Part shown: one piece after another, positions 16,434-24,115 of the stretch
How positions within the stretch are numbered: position 1 is the stretch's first letter
Layout of the letters: every line of letters starts with the position of its first letter
Assembly: GCA_034189325.1 (NCBI GenBank)
Contig: JAXHUM010000092.1
Location: 1 to 58,601, forward strand
Direction of reading: 5' to 3'
From: JAXHUM01 sp034189325
Lineage (GTDB): Bacteria > Desulfobacterota > DSM-4660 > Desulfatiglandales > Desulfatiglandaceae
Length of the DNA stretch: 58,601 nt
Program-made: the position numbers and the translations under genes
The notes under the pieces: generated by a model
Databases searched by the model: none
What the model was told of the DNA's origin: nothing
The model's input: the letters and a program-made list of their open reading frames with translations, nothing else

Positions 16434-17090
16434 ATGGACCGGATATCCTTTTCAGATATCGCCATTGTATCTTGCGGAACATTGAGCCTCGAATTGAATC
16501 ATTTAAAAAAGGAAGGATTTCTCGACACTGATCATCTCTTTTTTACGACGCCTGGACTACACGAAGATATTTATGAATTAGAGCGTCAACTCATTGAGAG
16601 GATCAATAAAGCCAAGGAAAAAACCGGCAAGGTCCTTGTGGTGTATGGTGGGAAGTTCTGTTATGTGAACGCAGACGAACCCTTGCGCACCATGGGCAAG
16701 GTTATTGAAGAACAGAAGCCTGGGGTGGCAAGAATTGAGGCTACGCACTGTATGGACATGATCGCCGACAAAGAGGATAGGGAAAGGATTGCGCAGGAAG
16801 TCGCCGGCGGGGAAAAGGTCTGGTGGATGACACCGGGCTGGGTCAAGTTTCGTCACAAGGTCTTCAAAGGATGGGACCGGGGTCTTGCTAATGAGAATTT
16901 TCCAAGACACACGGGAGGGGCTATAGTTCTTGATGGTATCGGTTATGTTGACAGGTATATGGCGGAGCATCCCGAAGAATTCTTGGATTATTCCGATTGG
17001 ATGCAGATCCCGATTCAGGGCTATGCAGTTGCGCTTGACCGTTTTAAATCACTTTTGTCGAAACAGGCGAGAATCCTACTGGAGGAGTAA
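16434..17090 (+). CDS. DUF1638 family protein
   Basis: A 218-residue soluble protein. It starts with the family-like strand IAIVSCGTLSLELNHL, has VLVVYGGKFC near residue 68, then HCMDMIADKEDRERIA and WWMTPGWVKF. The family is found mainly in methanogens and anaerobes that use methylated compounds, and is often next to methyltransferase or corrinoid genes; its activity is unknown. Here the next gene is a SAM methyltransferase. Confidence 0.7.
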   Translation: MDRISFSDIAIVSCGTLSLELNHLKKEGFLDTDHLFFTTPGLHEDIYELERQLIERINKAKEKTGKVLVVYGGKFCYVNADEPLRTMGKVIEEQKPGVARIEATHCMDMIADKEDRERIAQEVAGGEKVWWMTPGWVKFRHKVFKGWDRGLANENFPRHTGGAIVLDGIGYVDRYMAEHPEEFLDYSDWMQIPIQGYAVALDRFKSLLSKQARILLEE

Positions 17091-17115
17091 GAGAACAAAT
17101 AGGACAAAATGACTG

Positions 17116-17931
17116 ATGCCGAAAATATCCCCTTTTGAAAAACATGCAGAGCAATATGAAAGGTGGTTCGTCAAAAACTCCCTGGTTTATAAAGCGGAAT
17201 TACGCGCTGTAAAAGCCATGCTTCCATCAAAAGGAGATGGCGTGGAAATCGGGGTGGGCACAGGCCGGTTCGCGGAACCATTAGGAATCAAAATTGGCGT
17301 GGAACCTTCAAAAAGGATGCGGGAAATAGCTCAAAAGCGGGGAATTCATGTCCTGGATGGAGTGGCTGAGAGACTCCCCTTTAATGATTACGCTTTTGAT
17401 TTCGTTTTAATGGTCACCACTATTTGCTTTGTTGATGATATTGAAAGGTCCTTGCTGGAGGCTTATCGGATTCTATCCTCTGGGGGTATTCTGGTCATTG
17501 GTTTTGTTGATCGTGACAGTATGGTGGGAAAAATGTACGCCGGTCGGCAAAATGAGAATCTTTTTTACAAAGAAGCGACCTTTTTTTCGGTTGACGGACT
17601 CGTTGGACATATGAATAGAGCAGGATTTGTAGATTTAACACTCAACCAAACCATCTTTGGCATGTTATCCGAGATAACGAACGATGAACCGGTGAAACCT
17701 GGTCATGGTGAAGGATCTTTTGTGGTGATACGTGGCAGGAAGGAAGAAAGTAAGGGGGACGGAAATCCCGAAGAAGAACAGGGTGCACATGAAAAAAATG
17801 AGTTGCTCAACCAGAAAAAAGCCTTTTCTCAGAAAGATCCCGAAAAAATGGGCCTGTTGAAGAGATTTCTGGCCTGGATAGCCAAGGGAGCTGCTGAATC
17901 GGGCCAGGGTAAAAGATATTGTCCGACCTGA
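17116..17931 (+). CDS. Class I SAM-dependent methyltransferase with charged tail
   Basis: Residues 1-205 form a class I methyltransferase fold: motif I GVEIGVGTGRFAEPLG near residue 38, motif II GVEPSKRMREIAQKRG, and post-motif DYAFDFVLMVTTICFVDD. Residues 206-271 are an unusual charged, low-complexity tail (KEESKGDGNPEEEQGAHEK...) that is not part of the fold. The product may methylate a small molecule. It follows the DUF1638 gene by 26 bases. Confidence 0.8.
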   Translation: MPKISPFEKHAEQYERWFVKNSLVYKAELRAVKAMLPSKGDGVEIGVGTGRFAEPLGIKIGVEPSKRMREIAQKRGIHVLDGVAERLPFNDYAFDFVLMVTTICFVDDIERSLLEAYRILSSGGILVIGFVDRDSMVGKMYAGRQNENLFYKEATFFSVDGLVGHMNRAGFVDLTLNQTIFGMLSEITNDEPVKPGHGEGSFVVIRGRKEESKGDGNPEEEQGAHEKNELLNQKKAFSQKDPEKMGLLKRFLAWIAKGAAESGQGKRYCPT

Positions 17932-18004
17932 CGAATCAAGCATTAAAGATTTCTCCAGGTAGGGAAAATCTCCATTCTTTGGGAAAATGTTGGGGAGGAT
18001 TGAA

Positions 18005-18247
18005 ATGCCGATTTATGAGTATCAATGCAAGGCATGCGGATCCACATCCGAATATCTAATTGGAGTGGGAAATAATGAAGATGTCTGCTGTAAGACATGT
18101 GGAAGCAACGAGGTGAAAAGAGTCTTATCTGTTGCGTCTTATATGGGTGGAATGTCGAAACGCGCTGCAGGAAGGACGTGCTGCGGTCGCGAAGAGCGGT
18201 GTGAGACTCCACCCTGTTCTGATACAGGTGGATGCAGGAGGGGATAA
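18005..18247 (+). CDS. FmdB-family zinc ribbon protein
   Basis: An 80-residue protein starting MPIYEYQCKACGS, the FmdB signature. A second CxxC lies in CCKTCGS, and further cysteines lie in the C-terminal part (TCCGREERC, PPC, GGC). FmdB-type proteins are small putative regulators or metal carriers in one-carbon/formamide genes of methylotrophs and anaerobes. GGGGAGGATTGAA is before the chosen ATG. Confidence 0.85.
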   Translation: MPIYEYQCKACGSTSEYLIGVGNNEDVCCKTCGSNEVKRVLSVASYMGGMSKRAAGRTCCGREERCETPPCSDTGGCRRG

Positions 18248-18274
18248 TTGTGATGAAAGGAGGTAAAAACACCT

Positions 18275-18646
18275 TTGAATAGAGATTATTACAGGACACT
18301 CGGGCTTCGGCCCGATTCGTCGGCAGAGGAAATCAAGAAGTCCTATCGCAGGCTTGCAATGAAATGTCACCCTGACAGGAACAGGGGAAATCCAGATAGT
18401 GAGGATCAGTTGAAAGAGCTTAACGAAGCTTATCATGTCTTAGGCAATGAGGAAAGAAGGAGACACTATGATCTCCGATGTCGACAGCCTTTTGAAAAGG
18501 TCGTTTATTCTTATGAAGAAAGCCTAAATGACGATTTGATACATCAGTTCAGCAAGTTTTTTCAAATGGGTTTCAAAGCGAAGAGTAGTGGACGTTGCGG
18601 AGGAATGGGGTTGGGAAGAAGAGGTTGCGGCAGATGGAAAAGATAG
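18275..18646 (+). CDS. J-domain protein (DnaJ-like), 123 aa
   Basis: Residues 2-65 are a J domain with the catalytic HPD tripeptide in MKCHPDRNRGNP and the RRLAM helix, so it should stimulate a DnaK-type chaperone. No DnaJ Gly/Phe, zinc or C-terminal domain follows; the rest is a basic stretch (SSGRCGGMGLGRRGCGR). The start is TTG with an ideal AAAGGAGGT ten bases upstream. Confidence 0.82.
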   Translation: MNRDYYRTLGLRPDSSAEEIKKSYRRLAMKCHPDRNRGNPDSEDQLKELNEAYHVLGNEERRRHYDLRCRQPFEKVVYSYEESLNDDLIHQFSKFFQMGFKAKSSGRCGGMGLGRRGCGRWKR

Positions 18647-18821
18647 GCCTTAGGCGTGGCTTTACAAGTGAATCACCAGACAGGACCCTGCAATCGGGAT
18701 TTTTCTATGTGGAATGAAAGTCCGGTCTATCGGCAATGTCATGTTTTTGAGAAATCAATTAACATCAGAGATGAAGTTTGCCATTGTTTTTATCAATCTA
18801 TAGAGATCCAAGGAGGGAGAA

Positions 18822-19103
18822 ATGTCAGTATCGTATCCGAAAATTGGTAACAAAGTTGTCGCCAAAGTCATTGACACAAAGGGTGACTGCACTATTGGGA
18901 TGAAGGTCGGAGATGAGTTTGAATTAGGACTTCATAAATGTGGTGAGTTCTGTGGGTATTTTTATCACAATATTTTTGGGTGGGTGAAGACCCTACAGTT
19001 TGGAGGTGCCTTTCCCCTTGGTGAGGATCCTGATGTTCAAACATGGGACTGCCCTAACCCGATGAATCGAGTCAAAATTGAACTCAAGAGGATCAAAGAA
19101 TAG
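18822..19103 (+). CDS. TIGR04076 family protein
   Basis: A 93-residue protein matching the TIGR04076 pattern: VAKVIDTKGDCTIGMKVGDEF, then HKCGEFCGYFYHNIFGWV and FPLGEDPDVQTWDCPNP. It keeps four conserved cysteines. The family is common in anaerobes and has no known function; the cysteines suggest metal or sulfur chemistry. AAGGAGGGAGAA sits before the ATG. Confidence 0.8.
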   Translation: MSVSYPKIGNKVVAKVIDTKGDCTIGMKVGDEFELGLHKCGEFCGYFYHNIFGWVKTLQFGGAFPLGEDPDVQTWDCPNPMNRVKIELKRIKE

Positions 19104-19250
19104 GATGGAAATATAACACCCCCATTCTCGCTTATACCTATGGCCGTGTTCTCTTTTTGTGCAGCGTGTATAAATTGCATTCGTCAATGTATTCAGCGGC
19201 TTTGGGTGTAGGCGAGTAAGCTCTCTAAAAACCCTGGACTGGGGAGGCGG

Positions 19251-19356
19251 CGATGGTGTCTTCTTAGTAGTCCGCATAACCCACGCAAAATGTGATTATA
19301 GGCGTCAAGCCTGGAATGGCTCATGAATATGCGGACTACTAAAAAATATACCACCG
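19251..19356. repeat. Palindromic repeat element A, short copy
   Basis: The core TTAGTAGTCCGCATA (19264-19278) and TATGCGGACTACTAA (19328-19342) are perfect 15-base inverted repeats around a 49-base middle. Weaker pairing continues outward. It is the opposite-orientation relative of the 1667-1883 element and lacks the segment lying between the CCAGGCTTGACG direct repeats of that copy. It fills most of the 300-base space between the TIGR04076 gene and the next ORF. Confidence 0.8.
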
Positions 19357-19407
19357 TTGACTTATTCCGACTATTTTATCGGAATTTTTTGAGATATTAT
19401 GTAGGCG

Positions 19408-19620
19408 ATGAGTAACGCTATACCCCTCCGGAATGAAGAGGGTGTAGACAAATATTCAAAGGGAAGTGAAATAAACCCTGATACAACTCGTATTAAAAGA
19501 ATTCAGGATCTGAAAACAAAGGCTGGAGAGATTCAAGACAGACGTGATTTGCTGAAAATACAAATCCGCGAAATTCAGAGGGAAGTCCCGCCGGCGCTTC
19601 AATGGAAGGTGTTTGTCTGA
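19408..19620 (+). CDS. Small coiled-coil protein, 70 aa
   Basis: It is highly charged, with predicted helix through most of its length (RIKRIQDLKTKAGEIQDRRDLLKIQIREIQREV). I recognise no family. It ends one base before the metallo-beta-lactamase gene and lies in the same frame with a TGA between. A separate ribosome site (GGAAGGTG) before the second ATG makes a fusion by stop read-through unlikely. Confidence 0.45.
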   Translation: MSNAIPLRNEEGVDKYSKGSEINPDTTRIKRIQDLKTKAGEIQDRRDLLKIQIREIQREVPPALQWKVFV

Positions 19621-20460
19621 ATGAGTAAAAAAGTAAAAGTCTCTGTAATCGTGGAAAATAGGGCCGGAAAAAAGGACATGATTCCCGAACATGGAATCTG
19701 TTTCTGGCTGGAAACCGGCTCCTCGTATGTCATTTTTGATACCGGACAGGGTGGGACCTTGGTTCACAACGCTCGAATTATGGGAATACCACTGGAACAG
19801 GTCGAATCTGTTGCCCTAAGTCACGGGCACTTCGACCACACCGGCGGGCTTCGGATTCTCTTGCAGTCATCCCGCAATCCGAAAGTGTATGTCCACCCGG
19901 CCGCGTTTCATCCGAAGTTCGCCTGCAATGAATATGGGCAGAGTCGATCTATAGGCATGCCGGCTATGACCGAAAAATCGCTGAGGAAACTGGCTGGTGA
20001 GATAATTTATACAGTCGGGCCCACACAAATCACCGACTCTCTTTTTGTCACCGGTGAAATACCACGGATAACAGAATTTGAAGATACAGGTGGACCTTTT
20101 TTCCTTGACCATGGAGGCACGAAATCCGACCTGTTTCCAGATGACCAGGCCCTGTTTTTCGAGTCTTCCAAGGGTACTGTCGTCCTTCTTGGCTGTGCCC
20201 ATGCCGGCGTGATCAATACCCTCCTTTACATCCAGCAGCTTACCCACGGAAAACCGATTCATGCGGTTATGGGCGGGATGCACCTTTTGTCAGCCTCGCC
20301 CAAACGAATGGAAAACACAATTCAGTCCCTGACTCATATGAACCCCGATTTAGTGGGCCCTGCCCATTGTACAGGCAAGGAGGCGACAATCGAGCTACGG
20401 GAAGTCTTTTCTGAGGAATTTTTCCCCTGTCTTGCGGGAACATCTATTGAATTTGATTGA
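19621..20460 (+). CDS. MBL-fold metallohydrolase (COG1237-type)
   Basis: A 279-residue metallo-beta-lactamase-fold protein. The metal motif is SHGHFDHTGG near residue 62, with later metal ligands in LLGCAHAGVIN and GPAHCTG. Its proteins are annotated as dihydropterin/ribofuranosyl-aminobenzene phosphate synthase-like enzymes of pterin metabolism in archaea; in bacteria the substrate is unknown. There is no signal peptide. The MoaA and CooT genes are downstream, so a cofactor-related role is possible but unproven. Confidence 0.85.
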   Translation: MSKKVKVSVIVENRAGKKDMIPEHGICFWLETGSSYVIFDTGQGGTLVHNARIMGIPLEQVESVALSHGHFDHTGGLRILLQSSRNPKVYVHPAAFHPKFACNEYGQSRSIGMPAMTEKSLRKLAGEIIYTVGPTQITDSLFVTGEIPRITEFEDTGGPFFLDHGGTKSDLFPDDQALFFESSKGTVVLLGCAHAGVINTLLYIQQLTHGKPIHAVMGGMHLLSASPKRMENTIQSLTHMNPDLVGPAHCTGKEATIELREVFSEEFFPCLAGTSIEFD

Positions 20461-20605
20461 GACGAAGGCTTGATAGAACGATGACATAGCATCCCCCAAG
20501 CACTCATAGGTTTATTGCCCATAGCGGCTTCAAACTCGCAGGGAGTGTGATGTCAAGGATGTGCATTATCAATACAAAACGAAAGATGCCAATCAGGAGA
20601 AAGTC

Positions 20606-20806
20606 ATGTGCTTGAGTACCGTATATATGAATTTGGGAGATAAACAAAAAGAGATCATGAAAGATGTGGCCCACATACAAGCCGATGGCCAGGGATTCTG
20701 GTTCATCAACCTGTTCGGGGAGAGGGAGTTTGTCGAGGGGAGCATTCAATCAGTTGACCTTGTAGATCAACACCTCGTGATTCTCACAAAAGAGAGTACG
20801 AATTGA
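20606..20806 (+). CDS. cooT: CooT-family nickel-binding protein
   Basis: A 66-residue protein starting MCLSTVYMNLGDKQKEIM. The Cys at position 2 is the nickel-binding residue in CooT, which matures CO dehydrogenase. The rest follows the short beta-rich CooT fold. The start at 20606 has AGGAG seven bases upstream. No CO dehydrogenase gene is in the window, so its target enzyme lies elsewhere or differs. Confidence 0.8.
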   Translation: MCLSTVYMNLGDKQKEIMKDVAHIQADGQGFWFINLFGEREFVEGSIQSVDLVDQHLVILTKESTN

Positions 20807-20833
20807 TACTATCCTTGTAATTACGATATATTA

Positions 20834-20973
20834 GTGCCAATTTCAGAACGCCCCTTTTGTCCGATCTCTACGTCAGGCTCAAATTTTGACCCTCGAAATA
20901 CTCAATGTATTCTTGTGGTTAAAATCATCGCCTTCCTTGACCTCGAACAAAATGGAACATTTTGAAACTGGCT
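20834..20973. repeat. Palindromic repeat element B, copy 2
   Basis: This copy of the 13384 element has the same end sequences (GCCAATTTCAGAACGCC...GAAACTGGC) and the same inner blocks. It lies directly upstream of moaA, and one of the possible moaA starts (ATG at 20952) lies within it. Base changes relative to copy 1 are scattered, so the two are diverged rather than recent duplicates. Confidence 0.8.
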
Positions 20974-21005
20974 TATTATACTCAAGATTCCCTAGAGGCT
21001 TCCTA

Positions 21006-21986
21006 TTGCTGGATAACAACCACAGGATCATTAACTACTTACGCCTTTCAGTGACGGACCGCTGCAATTTGAGATGTATTTATTGTATGCCTGACGAGGG
21101 CATTGAATTCATACCCCATAGCGAGATCCTTACCTATGAAGAGATGCTCTATATCGTCAGACTCTCTATTCTAACAGGTATTCGTAAGGTGAGACTCACC
21201 GGGGGAGAACCTTTGCTACGAAAGGGCTTCATGCGTTTTCTTGAGAGGCTTTCCAGGATAGAAGGCCTGGAGGAGATTACGCTGACCACCAATGGAGTGC
21301 TACTCAAAAGATATGCTGCTGATATCAGGAATTGCGGCATTTGCCGAATTAATGTGAGCCTGGATTCACTGAATCCTGACAAGTTTTTTCGTATTACAGG
21401 ACGGGACTGTTTCAAACAGGTGTGGGAAGGTCTTGAGGAAGCGGTGCGCGTGGGATTTAATCCCATCAAAATCAATGTGGTGGCCTTGAAGGGCGTCAAT
21501 GATGATGAGTATCTGGAATTCGCACGTCTGACCCTTAAAAAGCCATATAACGTGCGTTTTATCGAGTTAATGCCTGTCGGCGGAAAAAACAACCCAGTGG
21601 AGGATCAATTCATCTCATCGGAAGAGATATTGAGCCAAATTCAGGCATTGGGCGACCTTCATCCCATTCGCCATAGCCCACTGGATGGGCCTGCTATAAG
21701 ATATGCCATCCAGGGGGCTAGAGGGGAAATTGGGTTCATAAGCGCGCTGAGCCATCATTTCTGTGGTCACTGTAATCGCCTGCGTTTGACCGCAGATGGC
21801 CATCTAAGGGGATGTCTTTTTTCTGATCAGGAAACCGATATTAAGAATCCTTTAAGAGAGGGCAAAGGGGACACTTATCTACTAGATCTTATAAAGAATA
21901 CAATCCGGGATAAACCTGAGAATCATGGCCTTACAAAATCGGGGCCTCGCAAATGTATTCGTGAGATGAACAGTATCGGGGGTTGA
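21006..21986 (+). CDS. moaA: GTP 3',8-cyclase MoaA, molybdopterin synthesis
   Basis: A radical SAM protein that makes the first molybdopterin precursor from GTP. The motif CNLRCIYC is near residue 18 and GGEPLLRKGF near 66. The C-terminal second cluster is CGHCNRLRLTADGHLRGC, as in MoaA. I chose the start TTG at 21006 because the family begins LLDNxxRxINYLRLSVTDRC. In-frame alternatives run back to an ATG at 20952 inside repeat B. The product ends after KSGPRKCIREMNSIGG, which resembles the MoaA tail with GG at the end. Confidence 0.9.
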   Translation: MLDNNHRIINYLRLSVTDRCNLRCIYCMPDEGIEFIPHSEILTYEEMLYIVRLSILTGIRKVRLTGGEPLLRKGFMRFLERLSRIEGLEEITLTTNGVLLKRYAADIRNCGICRINVSLDSLNPDKFFRITGRDCFKQVWEGLEEAVRVGFNPIKINVVALKGVNDDEYLEFARLTLKKPYNVRFIELMPVGGKNNPVEDQFISSEEILSQIQALGDLHPIRHSPLDGPAIRYAIQGARGEIGFISALSHHFCGHCNRLRLTADGHLRGCLFSDQETDIKNPLREGKGDTYLLDLIKNTIRDKPENHGLTKSGPRKCIREMNSIGG

Positions 21987-22116
21987 AAAGAGGGCGGATT
22001 CCGTCAAGAGGAGGGCCGGATGGAATCCTTGCAAAAAGCCTTTGCTCAAATCCTTCCCGGGGGCACTGTCAGCTTTTAGGTGCGTATATTCTAAGCAAAA
22101 GGGAACTGAAACGAAT

Positions 22117-22848
22117 ATGAAGATTTTAGATGATCTGATTTCAGACCTGAATTTTGAAGCAAGTGTGCGGGACATACGCCAGGGGGTTTTTCATACCGCA
22201 GTGCTGACCCGTAATTGCGGCCTGGCAGCGACCGTTCCACGGGATGCCTTGCGCCAACAACCGCCGATGGTGAAGGACCCTGGCTTTTTGTTGTACAAAG
22301 GTGCTAAGGAATTGGCACAAATGGCCTATTCCCCTAGCATACTTGAGGCGGCTATTGGTGTCGCCACCATCAATTCGCTCATTGAAATTGAGGTGGACTC
22401 ATGCATTGAACTTAATGCATCTGAACTGATTATGGAAAAGGGAGAGGGCAAAAGAATAGCTGTTGTGGGCCATTTCCCATTTATCCCCAGGATTCGTAAG
22501 ACTGCAAAAGAACTCTGGGTTATTGAGAAAAACCCAAAGGAGGGTGATTTCGGAGAAGCGGAGGCTGATAATCTGATTCCAATGGCGGATGTTGTGGCCA
22601 TAACAGGCACTTCTTTGACAAATCACACCCTGGAACATCTGCTTGCGCTCTGTGATTCCAGGGCTTTCGTGGTTGTCGTGGGGGGGTCAGCACCCTTATC
22701 CTCAGTATTATTTGATTACGGCATTGATGCCGTCTCAGGAACCAAAGTGATCGATTCCGACCTTGCCTTAAGCTGTGTCAGTCAGGGGGCCGATTTCAGG
22801 CAGATAAGGGGTACACAACGTCTGACCATGGTGAGACAAAATGTTTGA
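22117..22848 (+). CDS. DUF364 protein, putative heavy-metal chelation domain
   Basis: A 243-residue protein. The DUF364 pattern is seen in VVGHFPFIPRIRKTAKELWVIE, then ADVVAITGTSLTNHTLEHLL and VVGGSAPLSSVLFDYGIDAVSGT. The family is a Rossmann-like fold thought to chelate metal and is often near metal or molybdenum genes; a cytosolic location is expected. It is the first gene of a group with the decarboxylase-like and radical SAM genes. The start ATG at 22117 is placed by the family N-terminus. Confidence 0.85.
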   Translation: MKILDDLISDLNFEASVRDIRQGVFHTAVLTRNCGLAATVPRDALRQQPPMVKDPGFLLYKGAKELAQMAYSPSILEAAIGVATINSLIEIEVDSCIELNASELIMEKGEGKRIAVVGHFPFIPRIRKTAKELWVIEKNPKEGDFGEAEADNLIPMADVVAITGTSLTNHTLEHLLALCDSRAFVVVVGGSAPLSSVLFDYGIDAVSGTKVIDSDLALSCVSQGADFRQIRGTQRLTMVRQNV

Positions 22849-22899
22849 CCTGATCGCTCCGAGAGGGCGGTTCTTATATCAGCGTAGAGATTTTCAGCT

Positions 22900-24093
22900 A
22901 TGAACGAGAATGAGAAATGGGGGGTTGCCCGCAAAAATGAATTGATGGCATTAGCTTCCGAAGAATCACCTATTTACGTCTACAATGAGGAAACGCTCAA
23001 TGAGATATTCTTCGATCTGTTGTCCATTGATCTCCTCGATCTCCTCTTTTATCCTGTTCACGCGAATGCCCATCCGAAGATACTGACAAAGGTTTTTGAA
23101 ATGGATCTGGGGTTCGCATGCATTTCAACGGATGAAATTACCTGTGTGTTAAAAGACTTTCCGGAACTTTCACCCCAAAGGATATTGTTCGTACCTAATC
23201 AAGCGGATGGTAAAGATTTTGAGTGCGCATTTCGTACCGGTGTCTATGTGGTACTGAAACGGTTTTATCCATTGAAAGCATGGCCGAATATTTTTAAAAA
23301 CAGGGAGATCTTTATCGGCATGGGCATGAGCCGTGATGAGGCGAGCTATGATGCATGCCCGCCTGAGGTCTCTCCGATACGAGATAACCAGTCTCTGTTG
23401 GACGGGAACACCGGTCTTTTTGAAATTGAAAACGTTTTTGACCTGTTAAGCAGTCTAGAAATATCTTTAAAAGGATTATATATCCAGCCAAAAATCCATC
23501 CTCCGGCGCTGTACGATATAAACGCAATAACATCATTCCTCGTTAAGGCATGCGGACAATTTCCCACAATTTCGACCTTTATTTTAAAAGATGGTATAAG
23601 ACCGCCTTTGGATAGGAAAAGGGGGTATCCTGATATGACGCTCATAGAGGATTGCCTTGAAGAGATAAGGAAGATTCGCCCTCAGCACAGATTATGGATT
23701 GAACCGGGCGAGGATATGGTGTCCCATGCAGGGGTCCTTCTTGCGACAGTAACGGAGACCGGTGAAGAAAATGGGATACCTTATATCAGGACCAATGCAG
23801 ACATGAAATCCCTAAGACCTGATAGCTTTCATAGAGCCCGCCATCAAATTGTGAACCTGACGAGGTCCGACAATGAAAAAACAACCGTCATGGCCCGAAT
23901 CATGGGTCAGGAAGAGGCTCCCGGAACAGAGGACGATCTCGTAAAGATCTCTCTCCCTGTTGAGGAGAATGATATCCTGCTTTTTACAAACATGGGTTCC
24001 TATGGGGCGGCAGGGAATCCCGATTCAATAAGAGAGGGGGGCGTGTCTGAACACTATTTGTCCGCGCGAAGGATATGTCAGGTCAAGATCTGA
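22900..24093 (+). CDS. PLP decarboxylase-like protein (LysA fold) lacking the PLP lysine
   Basis: A 397-residue protein of the diaminopimelate/ornithine decarboxylase fold III type. At the site of the Schiff-base lysine (family FYAxKAN) it reads FYPVHAN, so His54 replaces the lysine. The family GxHFHIGS motif is degenerate (LYIQPKIH), the EPGR phosphate loop is EPGED, and no CESGD cysteine motif is seen. Lysine-dependent PLP catalysis is therefore unlikely. It may be a binding or substrate-presenting pseudoenzyme. It starts 51 bases after the DUF364 gene and ends 22 bases before the radical SAM gene, so the three are probably one operon. Confidence 0.8.
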   Translation: MNENEKWGVARKNELMALASEESPIYVYNEETLNEIFFDLLSIDLLDLLFYPVHANAHPKILTKVFEMDLGFACISTDEITCVLKDFPELSPQRILFVPNQADGKDFECAFRTGVYVVLKRFYPLKAWPNIFKNREIFIGMGMSRDEASYDACPPEVSPIRDNQSLLDGNTGLFEIENVFDLLSSLEISLKGLYIQPKIHPPALYDINAITSFLVKACGQFPTISTFILKDGIRPPLDRKRGYPDMTLIEDCLEEIRKIRPQHRLWIEPGEDMVSHAGVLLATVTETGEENGIPYIRTNADMKSLRPDSFHRARHQIVNLTRSDNEKTTVMARIMGQEEAPGTEDDLVKISLPVEENDILLFTNMGSYGAAGNPDSIREGGVSEHYLSARRICQVKI

Positions 24094-24115
24094 AACGATC
24101 ATTGGATAGAGGAGG

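Noticed and set aside
19408..20460. In-frame TGA between the 70-aa ORF and the MBL protein as a second selenocysteine
   Set aside because: The second gene has its own ribosome site and a normal N-terminus at the ATG after the TGA; no family residue is replaced and no SECIS-like hairpin was seen.
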